From contig JAPVLO010000123.1 of NCBI GenBank assembly GCA_027257055.1, forward strand, positions 1,302,001 to 1,366,000: a DNA stretch of 64,000 nucleotides, given 5' to 3'. Below, one piece after another: positions 62,801 through 64,000 of this stretch. Made by a program: the position numbers and the translations under genes. Source of the stretch: Cephalopachus bancanus (Eukaryota; Chordata; Mammalia; Primates; Tarsiidae). How positions within the stretch are numbered: position 1 is the first letter of the stretch; each line of letters starts with the position of its first letter. The notes below the pieces were generated by a model. It searched no databases, was not told where the DNA came from, and was given only the letters and a program-made list of their open reading frames with translations.

Positions 62801-64000
62801 GAGAAACAAGCATTTCTTACTCTTATTCTGGCCGCTTCTGGAATACTAATATTGCAATCTAGTAGGACAGACACACCTGTGTACTACGACTATACTCCAT
62901 CGGGGCCTTCTCTGTTTAATGCATATTAGAGGTGGGGCTTTCAGTGACCTACTCTTTTCTGACCTCAAGGTGCTGCCTGGTACTTTTCTTGTATCTGCTG
63001 CCCCTCCTGCTTTTTCCCTTCCCAAATGGAGCAACTCTGAAGCCATGAGCGCCAAGAACTGGAGGTGCTACTCTGCCTTGTTGTCACATAAAGGGAACTA
63101 GGGCATCCTTGGGATTGTGAGGGAGGGAGAGAGGGTCTGGAGGCCTCAGGACAGAGGCAGACAGGAGCTTTACAAGAAGCTATAGCTCCCCTGCTGCAGG
63201 AGAATGAGCTTGTATGCCTCTTTCTTCCCCTTGGTTTCTGCGTTGGTTGTTTCTACTTCCTTGGGTGTGAGACTGAGTGAGACACACGCAAAATGTGTTG
63301 ACACAGTGATGCCAGCAGGCAGAGAAGCTGTTCAGTCTTAACGTGGGCAGAGGCCCCTGGATCTCATCCAGCCATTCCTTTTCCTTTTCCAGTGCAGTGA
63401 CACCCTGGTGCCTGTTGGCAGATGGTGACTTCCCCTCACCCGTAACTGATTCCTTGTGAATTCTTCCTGCTTTTCCGAACTGCTCTGTGCTAATTGTTCC
63501 TGACTGCTAGTACGGGCGCGTCAGCTCCAGCCTAACAAACAAGACGTTGAGGTAAAGCTGTGTAGGCACCTTCTGCTCCTCTGCTTCATTGTTCTGGTGA
63601 CCATGCTGTCATTATTACAGCACATACCCATGGCAGCCTCACGTTGCTTCAAGAGGCAGATCAAGGGATCACAGCCACCATCCTCATGTGGCTTGACTTT
63701 TAAGAGGCCCTTACGGTAACTCATGGTCTCGGCTGATGTTAGGAGAATTGGCAAAGGGGCTCAAGGCTTAAACACATGTTAACACGAAGGCTAGTAAACC
63801 TGTCAGAGCACAAGGCCTTGTCATTCCTACATTGAATCTTGTGCTTCCAGTGCTCCCTGTCTGCCTCAGCTGAATTGTGTTGAGAAGGCTGACTTTCAGG
63901 TGGAGATTTTGACCCTTGGTGTCTCAGAGATTCAGGATAACTCTCTGAACTGAAGCACAGCTTTTGTAGATACCACTGCTAGCATAGCAGGGTCTATTCT
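62801..64000. other. Unassigned sequence beyond PSME3IP1
   Basis: This is non-repetitive, moderately GC-rich sequence. Short open frames on both strands match nothing I recognise. In human the convergent neighbour on this side is, from memory, CPNE2, but no exon of it is evident here. Confidence 0.5.

Overview
The window is nuclear DNA from a primate. It holds the head-to-head 5' ends of two single-copy housekeeping genes, embedded in dense Alu, L1, L2, MIR and DNA-transposon sequence. The Alus are dimeric, which points to a primate. They are either old AluJ-like copies or a derived lineage marked by GGCTCAGCC, GATTGCCTGAGCCC, CAATAAAT and a CTCCAACTC end. I see no anthropoid AluS/AluY-type copies and no copies with the middle-linker insert I associate with lemurs. 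A tarsier is my best guess, from memory and unconfirmed.

Left part (about 1-28,400, minus strand): the 5' half of RSPRY1 (RING finger and SPRY domain protein 1). Seven coding exons at 13673-13324, 8825-8773, 8074-7962, 6180-6054, 3873-3815, 1992-1926 and 1214-1083 join in frame and encode about the first 300 residues. The SPRY and RING exons lie beyond base 1. The non-coding first exon must lie in the CpG-rich block near 28.2-28.4 kb.

Centre (about 28,200-28,900): a GC-rich, TATA-less bidirectional promoter with CCAAT boxes, an E-box and an ETS site.

Right part (about 28,650-62,800, plus strand): complete PSME3IP1 (FAM192A/NIP30/PIP30). One non-coding exon and six coding exons (39110-39236, 39761-39859, 40260-40381, 46513-46646, 50897-50961, 61817-62034) total 765 nt, i.e. 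254 residues plus stop. The intron after the fourth exon (third coding exon) has AT-AC ends with U12-type 5' splice-site and branch-point sequences. A poly(A) signal lies at 62769.

The remainder is intronic and repetitive: about 45 Alu units, old L1/L2/MIR fragments, a probable solitary LTR (31.4-32.2 kb), two mariner copies (one split by an inverted duplication), a MER2-like element and a Tigger-like element that was invaded three times. Several less ordinary retro-insertions have visible target-site duplications. They are a 735-bp polyadenylated retrocopy in an RSPRY1 intron, two very short retroposed pieces that look like LTR-terminated transcript ends, and a possible two-Alu unit. There is no sign of a prokaryotic system, a CRISPR array or an intact mobile-element gene. 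The observations most worth following are the AT-AC intron, the alternative MGNSCIC start of RSPRY1, the inverted duplication and the unusual retro-insertions.
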